A stretch of DNA of 64,000 nt from Ilyonectria destructans (taxonomy: Eukaryota; Ascomycota; Sordariomycetes; Hypocreales; Nectriaceae). Position numbers and translations under genes: made by a program. The stretch spans positions 806,001 through 870,000 of the forward strand of contig JAHEWK010000021.1 in the NCBI GenBank assembly GCA_020740775.1, given 5' to 3'. Shown here in pieces: positions 34,630-45,380 of the stretch (the first letter of the stretch is position 1; each line of letters opens with the position of its first letter). Below the pieces are notes generated by a model. That model made no database searches. It worked only from the letters and a program-made list of their open reading frames with translations, and was not told the DNA's origin.

Positions 34630-36190
34630 TTCCAGGCGAAGACCTTCTTGATCCGCTCCTATGATATGAGAGAATTTGGATGTGATAAAAGGAATTGAGG
34701 GGACGATAGGGAATTTTAATGTGCTGGCAAAGTCTTAGTCATGTGTTTATAGTCTCCACTACTGTAGTACTCACCCGGACTGTAGCCTTTATTGTGCTGC
34801 AATGAGCTAATATATGATTGGTTGTAGCAGACCCGCTATAGGGGCTCCGCTTCAGCGTACGAAACGGCCGACTGCCACAGCCCCCTGGCAGAGCAACAGG
34901 TCAGCAACGCGACCCGCAACAAGAAGGAACATACACATACGAGTCCACCTTTGTACGAAACGGATGCTACGCTCTTGGTGCTGGGAAAGGCATAGAAAGC
35001 TTCAGGTCGTCCTATTGGATCCCACCAACTTCCGTGCAACTAGAACATCCACTATTGTACTGTCCACAGCCAAAGTACTCTACACCTTACTCACAAAGGC
35101 GAGCAATAGATGCGCGAGGATGATTGGTGATTGTGCCCCGTCGTGTCGTGCATGTGGCAGTATGTAGTTTGCATCTAGCTTGCGCTCCAGCCGCGGACAC
35201 CATCCGCAATGGGGCATGCATCGTGTGCGCACGATTGTGTGCATGTGTAGGCGATTGCTAGCCCATTACCTCGGGGATCTATGTCCCGTCCCCGTGTGTG
35301 CATATGGGCTTGGTGATCGGTACCGCAAACAAGGGGAAGCAGAATCCCAGAGTACTTGCCACCTGCTCTAGTCAATGGACACGGCCCACAGGCTTCGTTA
35401 ACGCACCGCCCGTCATTTCGTCAGTGTGACGGGGCTGTCGCGACAGGTGCAGTCGCGACAGGTGTAGTCCAGCCTGCCGAGTGGGCAGCGCGCCGATTCC
35501 CCCACCAGCGCGCGTTAAGGGCGCGTCTGCTGTAACGCGTCCACTGTGTCGCGGCTCGCCAACCCCCGCGCTGGCTGGACTGGAAACAGTTCTCAAGATC
35601 CGGAGTATGGATCATGGAAAGCAGCCAAACAAAAAAGATCCACGAATGCTATACACACTCACCTTGGAGAGACCATCCCGCGAGTACCTCTAGCACGGCG
35701 GTGACCACCAGCACTGCTGATCAGTTCGACTAGGCTCTGATCCTGGCGCTCGCTGGGATTCTCGACCCTACCCGTCCCTCTGAAGCTCTGCTCACTAGCG
35801 GGTAAATGAAACACGATGTCTACATCCGTTCCACCAGCGAAGCCGATTGCGGATATTTCTGTTGGTGGGAACGGCCTGTAGTGCAGACCACATCCGTCTG
35901 TAGGGTAGGAGCTAGAGAAGGCGGAAAATAAGGAGAGTAATACGTTGGTCGTCTCCTAGGGATTAAGATGCAGGAAGCCATGGTTACATTGCTTTCTGAT
36001 ATCTCTAAAAGATGGATATCGATGAGAGCGTGTTGATGAGAGCGTGTCGTTTCAATTTCTCGGGCAGACTAGACGCCTTAAGTTGGGCCATAGTGAAGCT
36101 AGCTACTGGCCGCTACTGCATCAAAGCCCGAGATGAACCGTTGGCCCCATCACAATATCTACAATGGCTATGATGGCTACTCAATGACGC
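34630..36190. other. intergenic, no gene supported
   Basis: Only short frames are present. The GC-rich patch 35400-35600 contains a direct repeat of GTCGCGACAGGTG (35436 and 35451) and an inverted pair AGTCCAGCC / GGCTGGACT (about 35466 and 35574). It could be a degraded MITE. Confidence 0.4.
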
Positions 36191-36194
36191 ATGT

Positions 36195-36995
36195 TCAAAT
36201 ATCCCGTGAAGGGAATAACGACAGTGGGAATGAGATGCAGGTTCCAGGGTGGTTCAGGCTGGCCCATTGCGTCGAGCTCGGTATAACATTTCCAGGTGCA
36301 GCTAATACGGCTGTGGACAGCACCGACAGACTCTTGTTCCTGGCTTTAAGTAATCGACCTCTAGACTTCGCACAACGGTTTGGTTGCCGCTTTTGCTTTG
36401 GCTTCAGTGGACAGGCTTCTGGACACTCCGGGCACAGGGAGCACTCTCTCTTTTGCGTCTTCCAGCACGAACATACCCAGAGTTTATCGCCCGTCTTTGT
36501 CTCTAGGCAGTCAAAGGGCACGTGAAAACCACACCTAATTCCGCAGTCGATGCAAACCGTCGTAGCATAACGAGTCCGTCTTCGAGGCCCGGGTCACGAT
36601 CCCCAATGACTTCACCTTCTGTGTCGACGTATCTTGAGTGGGATTGGAGGACGTCAAAATGATTGTGGCCCCGCACGCGGAAGCAGAAGTAGCACTCAAA
36701 GTTGCCGGGGTGATAATCTTCGCTCTCCAGACTAGGGTGGTGTTGCTTGAAGTCCTTGGCTGCGTGCATGACGAAAGCCAATTTGTCTAAAAGATCGGCC
36801 ATTGCTTGACAATGTATCGATTGGTGGAAGTGCCGGTTCGTCGTTGAGAGGAAGAGACTGGTAGTCTAGGGAGAAGAAGATGAGTCGCTGGATCTCGCTC
36901 GGTCGGCAGCAGCTCAATTCGGGACGCAGAGTTGCGTAAGTTCGAGCTAGAGAGGACCATGCTTGGTTGATTTGGTGAGTAGTGTATAGAACCAA
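36195..36995 (-). pseudogene. F-box-associated Cys-rich protein, frame-broken
   Basis: Minus-strand pieces in order: SCCRPSEIQRLIFFSLDYQSLP; MADLLDKLAFVMHAAKDFKQ with FECYFCFRVRGHNHFD; then in another frame YATTVCIDCGIRCGFHVPFD and WVCSCWKTQKRECSLCPECP. The spaced CxxC pairs (ECYFC, CIDCG, CSC, CPEC) match the zinc-binding region that follows the F-box in many fungal F-box proteins (the RFCIDCG...G type). The frame change near 36590 (DPGLEDG to TRYATTV) has no good intron, so a frameshift is likely. No F-box itself was seen. Confidence 0.5.
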
Positions 36996-37608
36996 TATGG
37001 ACTATGAATAGAAGGAAGAATTCTGGGTCGGAAATACTACAAGCTGTACCCTCTCAACGTTCTCAGCCTATGCCCCGATTCCTCTGTCAACATACCACTG
37101 CGGATTTCATCGTCGTACAAGAGCGGTTTGTTCAACAACAACAACGCGGTAAAATAGGCAGGGGGCCTTCTCATCCCAGGTTTCTTGGCTGCCCAATATC
37201 CCTACGACGAGATGTTACGAACCGCAACTTCTCATGCGTGACGGCGCCCGAAAGGAGTGGGAACATACGTACAAGGGAAGACAAACTGATGCCACGTAAT
37301 ACCGGGATTTCAGCCTAGTCTGGGGGTCTGCGGGGCCTTGCGGGACGTAGCGTGAACCAATAAGCGGCATGACTGATCGTGTCGAACGCTGCTGCGGGCG
37401 AACCACACGAATAAGGCAACTAGGCAAATGCAGTTCACCCTCGCTCGAATTTTTTTTTCAAATTCAGCAAAAGACTGTTTGCTCTGATCTAGTCACACAG
37501 CGTCAAAAGATCAGAGACGCAGCAAGACTAAATGTTCTCTCTATAGCCTCCTGACCGAATTGCCAAACACAAATACGCAAACCCACTCCGAGGAGACATC
37601 AATTCAAC

Positions 37609-38814
37609 ATGCATCTGCTGGATTTCCCTTCCGAGATCCTCAACTCGGTGGCTACGTTTCTTCCACTCGAAGACTTATCCAGTCTGCGACAAACTTGTGA
37701 AACAGCTGGCGCAAAAACATTCTACGCTTTTGCAAGAGACTACTTCTGGACCAAACGCATTTTCCTGGAACTACGAAATCTGGAAATTCTCGGAAATATT
37801 TCGAGACATCCCAAGCTGGGCCCCTCTGTTCGCACACTCGAAATTTGCATCTATGATTGTGTTAGCCACACTAGCGCCTTTACCGATATTTCCTCAAGAG
37901 GGTTCGATTTTGATGCATATTGCCAATACGAAAAAGACCGCCGGGAGCTCACTCGCTCAAACTCCGACCTCGAACACCTAACAAACGCCATGAGACTCCT
38001 CTCAAATTGCACCAAAATCGTCATTGACAATGCTCACGTCCCCTGGGGGTGGAGTCAGCTGTTGGAAAAGCTTCGGATTCCGAAAGAAACAGATATGACG
38101 ATAGACGTTATCCCAGGCAAACCCTTATTCGACCGGGTCTTAAACACTGCGTTGGTAGCAGTGGCAACAAGTAGGTTGAGTGTCGAAGAACTTGACATTT
38201 GCCCCCGTTTTCTGGGTCCGAAGAATTGCAAAATTCCCGTCAGCCCGGATTTTCTTGTACTTCGGAAAAGCCCTGAAAACGGAGCCTTTAGCAGTCTAAG
38301 GACCTTAAGGCTAGAATTGTGTGATTGCAATCACCACTTGCTGGAAATTAATTGGGCCTCAGAGCTTCAGGAATTTCTTGCACATTTCCCGATGCTATCA
38401 CATTTTCGGTTGCATTTCGACAATTCAAACCCCCTCCTTCAAGACCCTCTCTTAGAATCAGAAGCGGAATTCGGATCGCTTGCACGTCTTCTCTTGGGCT
38501 TAAACCTACCACACCTACGACACTTAGAGCTCTGCGATATGACTATTCCTGAGGGTGCTCTCCGCATGGTGTTGGAATTTTACGGAAAAGTGGTGCAAAT
38601 CAAACTTGAGTGTATTCACCTGAAAGGCTTTGGGCGTTGGTCTCGCCTTTTGGGGGAAGTCCAGGACCAAGTTCAGGGCTTAGAAATGCGGAATTGTTCG
38701 ACATCAGACTGTCTTGCTAAGTTATCCCTATTCGTACCCAAGGTACGAACCATTGCGGAAATGCAAGGGTATATAAGTATGATATCTAGCATAGAGACTG
38801 ATGAAGCAAAATAA
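37609..38814 (+). CDS. F-box protein with leucine-rich C-terminus
   Basis: A single open frame of 401 codons begins MHLLDFPSEILNSVATFLPLEDLSSLRQTC, a textbook fungal F-box in the first 40 residues. Leu-rich segments follow (FSSLRTLRLELCDC, FPMLSHFRLHFD, LNLPHLRHLELCDMTIPEGAL), compatible with degenerate LRRs for substrate binding. ATG lies in a clean context (AACATGCATC) after an AT-rich leader. There is no intron and no damage. It probably acts as an SCF substrate receptor; the target is unknown. Confidence 0.85.
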   Translation: MHLLDFPSEILNSVATFLPLEDLSSLRQTCETAGAKTFYAFARDYFWTKRIFLELRNLEILGNISRHPKLGPSVRTLEICIYDCVSHTSAFTDISSRGFDFDAYCQYEKDRRELTRSNSDLEHLTNAMRLLSNCTKIVIDNAHVPWGWSQLLEKLRIPKETDMTIDVIPGKPLFDRVLNTALVAVATSRLSVEELDICPRFLGPKNCKIPVSPDFLVLRKSPENGAFSSLRTLRLELCDCNHHLLEINWASELQEFLAHFPMLSHFRLHFDNSNPLLQDPLLESEAEFGSLARLLLGLNLPHLRHLELCDMTIPEGALRMVLEFYGKVVQIKLECIHLKGFGRWSRLLGEVQDQVQGLEMRNCSTSDCLAKLSLFVPKVRTIAEMQGYISMISSIETDEAK

Positions 38815-38965
38815 TTCCTTAATATTTACTACAGAGATTAACACTATCTCCATATAACTAACTTAAAGGGGATTATATATAACTACGTTATTTAAGCAAC
38901 GAGCTAACTGAGAATAAAACACTACTCTCCAGTTATAACTAACTAGTAAGTAGTTATATATAAAT

Positions 38966-39238
38966 GAGATGGATCCTTTTTCCCATCGTCATCTGCAAGG
39001 TTTGTAAGTTTGGATATGTTGATAATGAGGTTCGAAGTCATATACAGAGGAAGCACACCGCAATCCGAGAAGACAAAGTCAGTGCAATCATCGAGGCGGT
39101 AGATGAAATCCTGGGAATCATTCGCAGTTAGGCAGGATTATGCGACTTTCCATTCCCACCGTCGACGACTGACCCGGTTCAATACATTGAGTCGCCGGAA
39201 ACGAATTTGGACAAGAGGACGCGAGCAAGAGGTTTCTA
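38966..39238 (+). pseudogene. OrsD-type zinc-finger fragment
   Basis: The frame from ATG at 38966 reads ICKVCKFGYVDNEVRSHIQ with RKH following (C2-H2 spacing). It continues KVSAIIEAVDEI, a TAG where Gln is expected (39127-39129), and LCDFPFPPSTTDPVQYIESP to a stop near 39238. Finger, linker and the FPFPP...P..L..P segment match the start of OrsD (DUF3505)-type proteins. The rest of the protein is absent. Confidence 0.6.
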
Positions 39239-39719
39239 AGAATTGTTCTGGATGTAACGCTGGCAGCTGAGCTGATATTGGTTTTCCTCTGCTTCTTAGG
39301 TTCTCCCACCCGTGCTTCTCTTAACAATGGTCCCGCATTTTCGAGGTCTACACGAGATCGTGTGTGTGGTCCAAAGACTGAGCAAATAAATGCACCGAAG
39401 TACTTTCGCTCTCGACGAAGCGCCTAGATCATTAAGTAGATTGTATAGTTGAAGAAATAAAAGCGTGATGCTCCTATCAGTTAGGAATGCTGTCCATAAG
39501 AACCAAGATTCCCTCATGTCTTACGTGCCTCATCGAATGATTACATAGGCAACACCGGTTAGTTTTATTATGGGGGTTTCTACCGTTATTATAGAGATTG
39601 TAGAAAAGACATAATGTCAAAAGCAAGCGATATGATAGATTCAGTTGGGTGCGTAAACAAAAAGATAAATATAAAAGGCCGACGTCTGTTGAATGATATT
39701 TACCTGCCATAATTAACCC
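39239..39719. other. intergenic, AT-rich, no gene seen
   Basis: There are only short frames with no motif. It separates the OrsD fragment from the hypothetical minus-strand gene. Confidence 0.4.
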
Positions 39720-40556
39720 TCAGAGAGGCTTAAGAAGGTTGGGCAACCCAATCGGGCCCTTTATAGCTTCTCTTGCTGTTATAAAAAAATTATATAGGCT
39801 CGTAAAACGAAGCGTCTTCCCTATTAATTTAGCACCTCCAACCTCTCCGAGATCAATCCCGTCCACAATGAAATCAGGCTTTGTTGAGTCATGATAAACA
39901 ACACGACTTTGCCCCTTGCCGCTCTGTTGATCTGCCCCCACTAACAGGCTGATGTTCGGTACTGCAATGATATTTGTGGGCTCTAGTACCCCTCCAATAT
40001 TGACGGTCAAATTGCGCATCACCGGTCCCTTTCCAACCTGAACGTTCAAATCACGCATCTCAATCTCCAAGGCAAACCGCGATGGCGAAGTTAGAAACTT
40101 TGGGAACAACTCTAGGAACTCCTTGGGGTATATCAACTTTTCTATGTTTTCCTGCATCGTTTTTTCCGATATATCGGAAATAGGGAATAGAGCCACATAT
40201 AAGTCACCAGTAAAAGGGCCCGGATGGGTTACGAGGGCAATCTCAATCCCATTTTTACGAACTTTATCAACCCAGGTGTTATTTTTCAAGATCAATGGCC
40301 AAACTTGTGCGTAATCAAGTCCAGGGTCAAGTTCATTCTGATGGGCGGGCGAATGTAGCTCTCGTTGAATAGGTGGAGAAGGCTGTTGTGACTGGACAGG
40401 CGAATGTATTTTTCGAGAGCTTCTTGTAAATTTAAGTGTTTTTGAAGGTAAAAGAAACCTTAAGATAAGGCGTGGGACATCTAGATGGCTCTTCATCATT
40501 TGGACTAATGGATAGTGATAGCAATAGGATCTCATGTTGAAACTAGTGAGACGCAA
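39720..40556 (-). CDS. hypothetical protein, 278 residues
   Basis: An open frame without stops from 40556 (alternative Met eight codons in). The first 90 residues are basic and Ser/Pro/Gln-rich (PVQSQQPSPPIQRELHSP). The rest is a mixed alpha/beta globular region containing DLYVALFPISDISEKTMQEN, YPKEFLELFPKFL, GKGPVMRNLTVNIGGV and KPDFIVDGIDLGEVGG. No signal peptide, membrane segment or known motif is recognised. Length and globular composition argue for a real gene. A short intergenic region with a possible TATAT box (40557-40575) lies upstream. Confidence 0.45.
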   Translation of the reverse strand: MRLTSFNMRSYCYHYPLVQMMKSHLDVPRLILRFLLPSKTLKFTRSSRKIHSPVQSQQPSPPIQRELHSPAHQNELDPGLDYAQVWPLILKNNTWVDKVRKNGIEIALVTHPGPFTGDLYVALFPISDISEKTMQENIEKLIYPKEFLELFPKFLTSPSRFALEIEMRDLNVQVGKGPVMRNLTVNIGGVLEPTNIIAVPNISLLVGADQQSGKGQSRVVYHDSTKPDFIVDGIDLGEVGGAKLIGKTLRFTSLYNFFITAREAIKGPIGLPNLLKPL

Positions 40557-41876
40557 GTCTCTATATTTATATGGATAACGTGGAGAAAGTAAACTAGTTA
40601 CATTACGGACATTTTGGGTAGGAGTCGCCTAATCGGCATATTATGTCAAATATGGACAGGAGAGCCTGTTGATAATCCTCGTTGATAATCCTCCTAATGA
40701 AGGCCAATGTCGGCCTCAAACGACTCAATAAGGTTCGGGAATCTTTTTAGTTGAGGGCTATGGAACATGGAGTCTATCATGGCAGCGGCTTATATACCAA
40801 CTGCCTAACGTATTTATCACCGAGTGGCGCACTTTCCACCTGTTGAAGGAAGCCCACGGTCGCCTACGGCGGCTGTGGCCTCAGGCAGCGGGGACCTCAT
40901 ACAGGCTCCAATTCCCTCGCCTAGCTAGCTAGAGATAATGATCAAGACACATCTTTGACCTCTCAACACCACCACAACGCGTACACATCAGGGTGGTCTC
41001 TAGATCGACTCAATCGATTGAACACTCAATCGAATGGGGATCGGGGAGTTCAACGCCAATCAAGTCGCCCCCAATCGATCAGATCCTCAATCGATCAGAC
41101 CCTCAATCGATTCGCGATTGAATGGATCGTTAAAGACCGTGATTACGTAATAGAGGCATAGAATAAGGCGCCCGCTACATCCGCACCCGGATGCGGATTT
41201 CAAGCCCCACACATGATCCAACGGGTAGCTAATCGAGGTGACCACCTGCCACAAATACGAGCTGAATATGGACAGATGATAGGTATGTTCACACCACAGT
41301 ACTGTACCGTCCAAAAACCAATGAAATCTGCATTACAACTAAGTTTGTGACGATCTAGGAATGAGTACAAAACTGCCAGCGACTTGCTCTTCAGCGGTGG
41401 TCCCGATTCACCAATTGCATATACTTTCTGCAGAGAAATCGGCACAAACGACAAACGGACCTGTCTCGGTGTTCGCCTCAGAAATCTGACCTCGTTTCTT
41501 GGACCTCTGCTGCTTTGACCTCTATTTCGAGAACGATCATCTAACACCTGCTCCTTTTGGGAGTTCTTTCCCTCGTCTTAGTATCTCGTAACGCATTTAA
41601 AGACGGTCAATTATGACCTCCCTGATGGCTTCGGGGAGGACAGCGCTGATATGGTTGCTACCTATATCACCTTGCGTGAATGAGGCTTAACGAGTATTAC
41701 GATGAACTCTGGCCTTTTGCGGTGCTGTAGTCCTTCGCCCTTGCTTTAGGTGGCCGGCGCTTGAATACCACTGGGAAGGACAGGCAGATGCGACGGAGTG
41801 GGAAGGAGATTACTCGACGAGACTCAAGAAGACATAGAAGGAGGAGTATGCTCCTCGCGTAGTTCCTGGCATAACG
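40557..41876. other. intergenic; AATCGAT-rich patch at 40995-41130
   Basis: At 40995-41130 the motif (C)AATCGAT or CAATCGA recurs at least nine times, several in opposite orientations, with CTCAATCGATCAGA appearing twice in a row. The motif is self-complementary at its core. A short palindrome TCCGCACCCGGATGCGGA follows at about 41180. No gene could be supported across the interval. Confidence 0.55.
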
Positions 41877-42149
41877 ATGCTGTCGACAGCGAGCAGCCAA
41901 AGGGCTCTCTCTGGATATGACGCGTTCCTGGCACAGTCGCTATGCAAACGCAAAAGGGCGCATCCAGATGGCAGAGCGGGAGATCTTTCGCCACGGCGCC
42001 CAGCGCTCGATGAGTACGAACGTTATATCCAGACTTTTACCCCCGCCGACGACAAATACCAATTCAACCCTCTTTCTTGGCGGAAGGAGCACGAAATGGA
42101 GCATCCGAACCCCTCTCGAATGGCCCCTCACTTGTTGTATATCCTATAA
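41877..42149 (+). pseudogene. hAT dimerisation-domain fragment
   Basis: The frame reads LDEYERYIQTFTPADDKYQFNPLSW, with RKEHEMEHPNPSRMA following. This is the start of the hAT C-terminal dimerisation domain (family pattern ...YFPLSWW..H...YP.LS.MA.D.LSIP). The frame stops right after, where the conserved ERVFS segment should be. Confidence 0.65.
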
Positions 42150-42551
42150 TGTCAACATATGATCTGGGTTCCATTTGCATACGGATTCGGATCGCCTGCC
42201 TGACCGTGAACTCAAGGCTGTTGAGGGGCTTGGGCTGCTCCTTGACTTATCCAATGCTTCCTTGAAATGCTGAAAGATTTCTGGACACTGAGATTATGCA
42301 CATTCCCCCTTTCTAGAAGGGGAGTTTATTCTCTCGGACGTAATCTAAAAGCTTGAGGAAAATTTCCTGGCTTGTCGAATTCGTTTCGACATCGACTATC
42401 CACTCGCGCAGTCTAGTTCTCAGGGTGTTGTTCCCTCATTGGCTTTTAAAGCTGACTATACAGTTGTTATTGGAGGGTGGAAGAGGCTATTCCCTCTTCC
42501 TGTTTGTGTACATGCATTATGTCTACTGAAGTTTTCCGCTCCCCCACGAAC
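42150..42551. other. intergenic, no gene seen
   Basis: No frame or repeat of note; possibly the decayed tail of the hAT fragment. Confidence 0.35.
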
Positions 42552-43202
42552 TTAGATCCGCCCTACTAGGTGAGGATACAAACGACACATGAAGGCTAAC
42601 ACGTCGTCCTCACTCCCGAACCGCTCTCGCTGCTGCTCTTGCCCCCTTTCATTGAAAAGCATGTCTGTCTTACAACGCCGGTAGTAAGCAATTAAAGACG
42701 ATAAGCCTTGGTCCTGTTCTGTCCAAGACTGCACATCCAGGCACTCTCGTACTCCACCGTCCTCGGCAAAATCAATTTGCTGTCCCGTCTTACGGTCCGC
42801 AAGCAACTTTTCCCAAAGACGATTCCAGTATACCCTCACGGGTAAGACAACAAAGATGCGATAAACCCAAATGCGCTGACCTACACATCGCCGAGTGTCA
42901 TCTACAGTCCCGTAGAAGAAAGGCCTTTTACGTCTCCTCGTCCATGTCGACCTTGGTAGCCAACTGGCAACACAATCCGTGATCAACTTACTCAAATCAT
43001 CGACATCATACTTTTGCCTAAAGTAAAAGGTACAGAATAGAAACTGCCCCTCCAGTTCCAAGACACACGCCTCGCATCCACACTCGGATCGATGATGAAA
43101 ATAGGTAGGGTAAGGCAAAACCTGCCGTTGCGCCTCGGGCACGAAACAAGGAAGGTCTCGTCCCTCACTAAACATCCTTCCATTACTCCACAAGAAGCAC
43201 AA
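42552..43202 (-). CDS. hypothetical protein, 216 residues
   Basis: A single open frame from 43202 to 42552. A cluster SECGCEACVLELEGQFLFC gives four Cys within 19 residues. A helical, Arg/Trp-rich middle (WLPRSTWTRRRKRPFFYG) is followed by an acidic C-terminus. No family is recognised, and no signal peptide or membrane segment is apparent. It could be an intact small gene or the exon of a larger one. The nearby minus-strand OrsD fragments are in different frames and probably unrelated. Confidence 0.4.
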   Translation of the reverse strand: MCFLWSNGRMFSEGRDLPCFVPEAQRQVLPYPTYFHHRSECGCEACVLELEGQFLFCTFYFRQKYDVDDLSKLITDCVASWLPRSTWTRRRKRPFFYGTVDDTRRCVGQRIWVYRIFVVLPVRVYWNRLWEKLLADRKTGQQIDFAEDGGVRECLDVQSWTEQDQGLSSLIAYYRRCKTDMLFNERGQEQQRERFGSEDDVLAFMCRLYPHLVGRI

Positions 43203-43440
43203 AACTTCCCGGTTTCTGATGGTGGGCGGGTGTGGCCCTATATACTCCCTTCAGTTCAAACAAATTGCCCCGCAAATGGACGTTCCCACCCCATTGGCCA
43301 ATGTTGCGGTAACGCAGGAGTAATAAATGGCCGATTTAGGCCCGGTAAAGAATGTCTGCAATCGGACGCTGCTCCGGAGCTCCGGCCTTGCCTTCAGCCC
43401 CTTCTTCCCCCTGCCGCGACGAGCCTCCGCGCCATGCCCC

Positions 43441-43570
43441 CTATGCTCTGCGGTCCTTGCTCTTGACTTCAGGGTGCTGGTCCTTCAAATGCCTGTCGAG
43501 GTTCAAGGCTGCATAGCCATGGGGCTTGCAGATGAGAGACTGGTGCGCTGGGCAGGAGCCTAACCAGTCG
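43441..43570 (-). pseudogene. OrsD-type finger fragment
   Basis: A short minus-strand frame reads SLICKPHGYAALNLDRHLK with DQHPEVKS following, the C..HGYAL.NLDRHL...H finger found at the N-terminus of OrsD-type proteins. It stops within 12 codons of the finger. Nothing else of the protein is visible. Confidence 0.5.
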
Positions 43571-43850
43571 ACCATCGTCTCTCTCTCTTTCTCTCTCTCT
43601 TACTCTCTTTCCCTCTTTCCCTTCTCTTCTTAGACGTCTACCTCTCTATTTTTGTAGGAGAAATAGAGTATAGTAAGTATAGTGTAGGAAAGCAAAGTCA
43701 GCCCTGTGTACACCACTGATGCACGATGAAATCCATGATGTTTTGGGACACCATTTACCGGTAATTCCCTCGCTCACCCTGAGTCCTGATACGTTATGGA
43801 AGATGAAAGGGGCAAAAAAGCAAGTAGAAAAGGTAGCAGAGCCCTTAACC
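43571..43850. other. pyrimidine tract and intergenic sequence
   Basis: 43576-43630 is almost pure CT (CTCTCTCTTTCTCTC type). No gene is seen. Confidence 0.6.
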
Positions 43851-44132
43851 TTAAGAAGAATGGTAGTTTAGGATTAGGTCAGGCAGCTTCATAGAATGGA
43901 CGAGGACGTTAAGCCCACGGCGGGCGAGCTTTGTGACCTCGTGGGTCTCACCAGGGTGGCATGAGACGCGTTCACCGTCAGCTCTAAGCGCGAAGCCACA
44001 TGTAATACAGATGATGGCTGGCTCTGGGTGGTTCAGGTGCAGGCCGAGTTTTTGTAGCCTGTCTAGCTGTTGAGCGTTCGGCTGAATGACAGTGGGTCTC
44101 TGGGATGAAGCGAAAGCGATTTCTGTAGACAT
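43851..44132 (-). pseudogene. OrsD-type N-terminal fragment, 93 residues
   Basis: Starts with MSTEIAFASS and continues QQLDRLQKLGLHLN, then AIICITCGFALRADGERVSC, ETHEVTKLARRGLN and KLPDLIL before a stop. This is the opening finger and helix of OrsD-type proteins (..LGL.LN....IIC..C.YAL....VS.H...H.V....R.GL). The body of the protein is missing. It could be expressed as a stand-alone finger peptide, but truncation is the simpler reading. Confidence 0.55.
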
Positions 44133-44390
44133 AACGCAGCTAGTAAATTTTAAAGTGGCAGAGAGGAGGGTGCTGCTTTCTGGACCTTCCTTCCTTAATC
44201 CTACGTTCCTCTAATTAATAGATGAATAAATGGGGGGCGTTTCGCGTCTTAGTCGTGTTACTAAACATGTGCGCTTTTAGTGGAAATGGGCCCCATTTCG
44301 GTATATATTGTTTGAGTAACTTAGCTATAGATGTGATATAGCTAAGACAGCCAAGCTGCAAAAGCAAAGACAGAAAGTAGTAGTTCCGGT

Positions 44391-45380
44391 CTAGCGATTT
44401 TGGTTAGAGTTATGGCTCTGACAATGCCAAACAATCATCTCAAGGATATGCAGATTTGTCTCTCCGACAATGCCGAACCGTTCGGCGACGGCCTGAACGT
44501 TTTCACCCGCTAGTACTGCCTGGCCTGCCCCACCATTTATCGCGTCCACCTCGAGCTTACGCAGACTTGACTTTCCGACAATCCCAAACCGTTCGGCGAC
44601 AGCCTGAACGTTTTCACCCTCTCGCACTGCCTGTCCTGCCGGACCATCTATCGCATCTAACTCAAGGGTATACAGACTTGCATCTCCGACAATCCCAAAC
44701 CGTTCGGCGACAGCCTGAACATTTTCACCCGCTCGTACTGCCTGGCCTGCCAGACCATTTATCGCGTCCACCTCGAGCTTACGCAGACTTGACTTTCCGA
44801 CAATCCCAAACCGTTCGGCAACAGCCTGAACATTTTCACCCTCTCGTACTGCTAGGCCTGCTAGACCATTTATAGCTTCCTCCTCAAGCGTGATAATGTT
44901 TTCCATCTCGACCGCAAACTTTTTAGCGACGGTGACGACATCTATGCCATCTTCAATGGCCAATTTCGGAGCCGAAAGGGGGTTCATAACTCCATACTCA
45001 GCGGCAAGACAAAGATAGTGCAACTCCATACTTTTCGGCTCCACATCCCGGGCAACTTTAAGCCAGGCATCTTGAGCACTTTGTCTTTCTGTCTCTGGTA
45101 GTTGTGGAATCCGTAAGCCAAGCTCAAAAATAGGAAGATTGATGACTTTTGCTGGGATCTTCTGTGCGACTTCGAGTGCTTCCGTAAACTGAAGTAAGGC
45201 CTTTACTTTGGGTGTTTTTTTGTGGAGGTAGACTAACCAAAGTTGGTAGCCCAATACTGAACGGGCTTTTCTGTTAAGTCCTGCTAACGCAAGAAATGTG
45301 TTGGTATCTGAATGAGACGCAACCAGTCGCAGTAACTCAGCTGGAAGAAGCAGTAGACCAATATTAAAATTTGCACACAT
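44391..45380 (-). CDS. F-box-like protein with four tandem 37-residue repeats
   Basis: An open frame of 329 codons. Residues 10-45 (LLLLPAELLRLVASHSDTNT... LNRKARS) look like an F-box. Residues 50-170 are helical, ending in a degenerate repeat (AIEDGIDVVTVAKKFAVEME). Four repeats follow at about 171-207, 208-244, 245-281 and 282-318, each reading GENVQAVAERFGIVG plus a helix of SSLRKLEVDAI type. Repeats 1 and 3 are almost identical, as if a two-repeat block had duplicated. The pattern V..VAERFGI....L..LE resembles a helix-turn-helix, so binding to DNA or to a helical partner is possible. No disruption is seen. The start at 45380 is the only Met before the F-box. Confidence 0.7.
   Translation of the reverse strand: MCANFNIGLLLLPAELLRLVASHSDTNTFLALAGLNRKARSVLGYQLWLVYLHKKTPKVKALLQFTEALEVAQKIPAKVINLPIFELGLRIPQLPETERQSAQDAWLKVARDVEPKSMELHYLCLAAEYGVMNPLSAPKLAIEDGIDVVTVAKKFAVEMENIITLEEEAINGLAGLAVREGENVQAVAERFGIVGKSSLRKLEVDAINGLAGQAVRAGENVQAVAERFGIVGDASLYTLELDAIDGPAGQAVREGENVQAVAERFGIVGKSSLRKLEVDAINGGAGQAVLAGENVQAVAERFGIVGETNLHILEMIVWHCQSHNSNQNR

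Noticed and set aside
34814..35167. 117-codon plus-strand frame as a gene
   Set aside because: Arg/Thr-rich with no motif or intron evidence, and another frame over the same bases looks equally good.
43576..43630. CT tract as a functional polypyrimidine signal
   Set aside because: No intron or gene model uses it; simple low-complexity sequence is enough.
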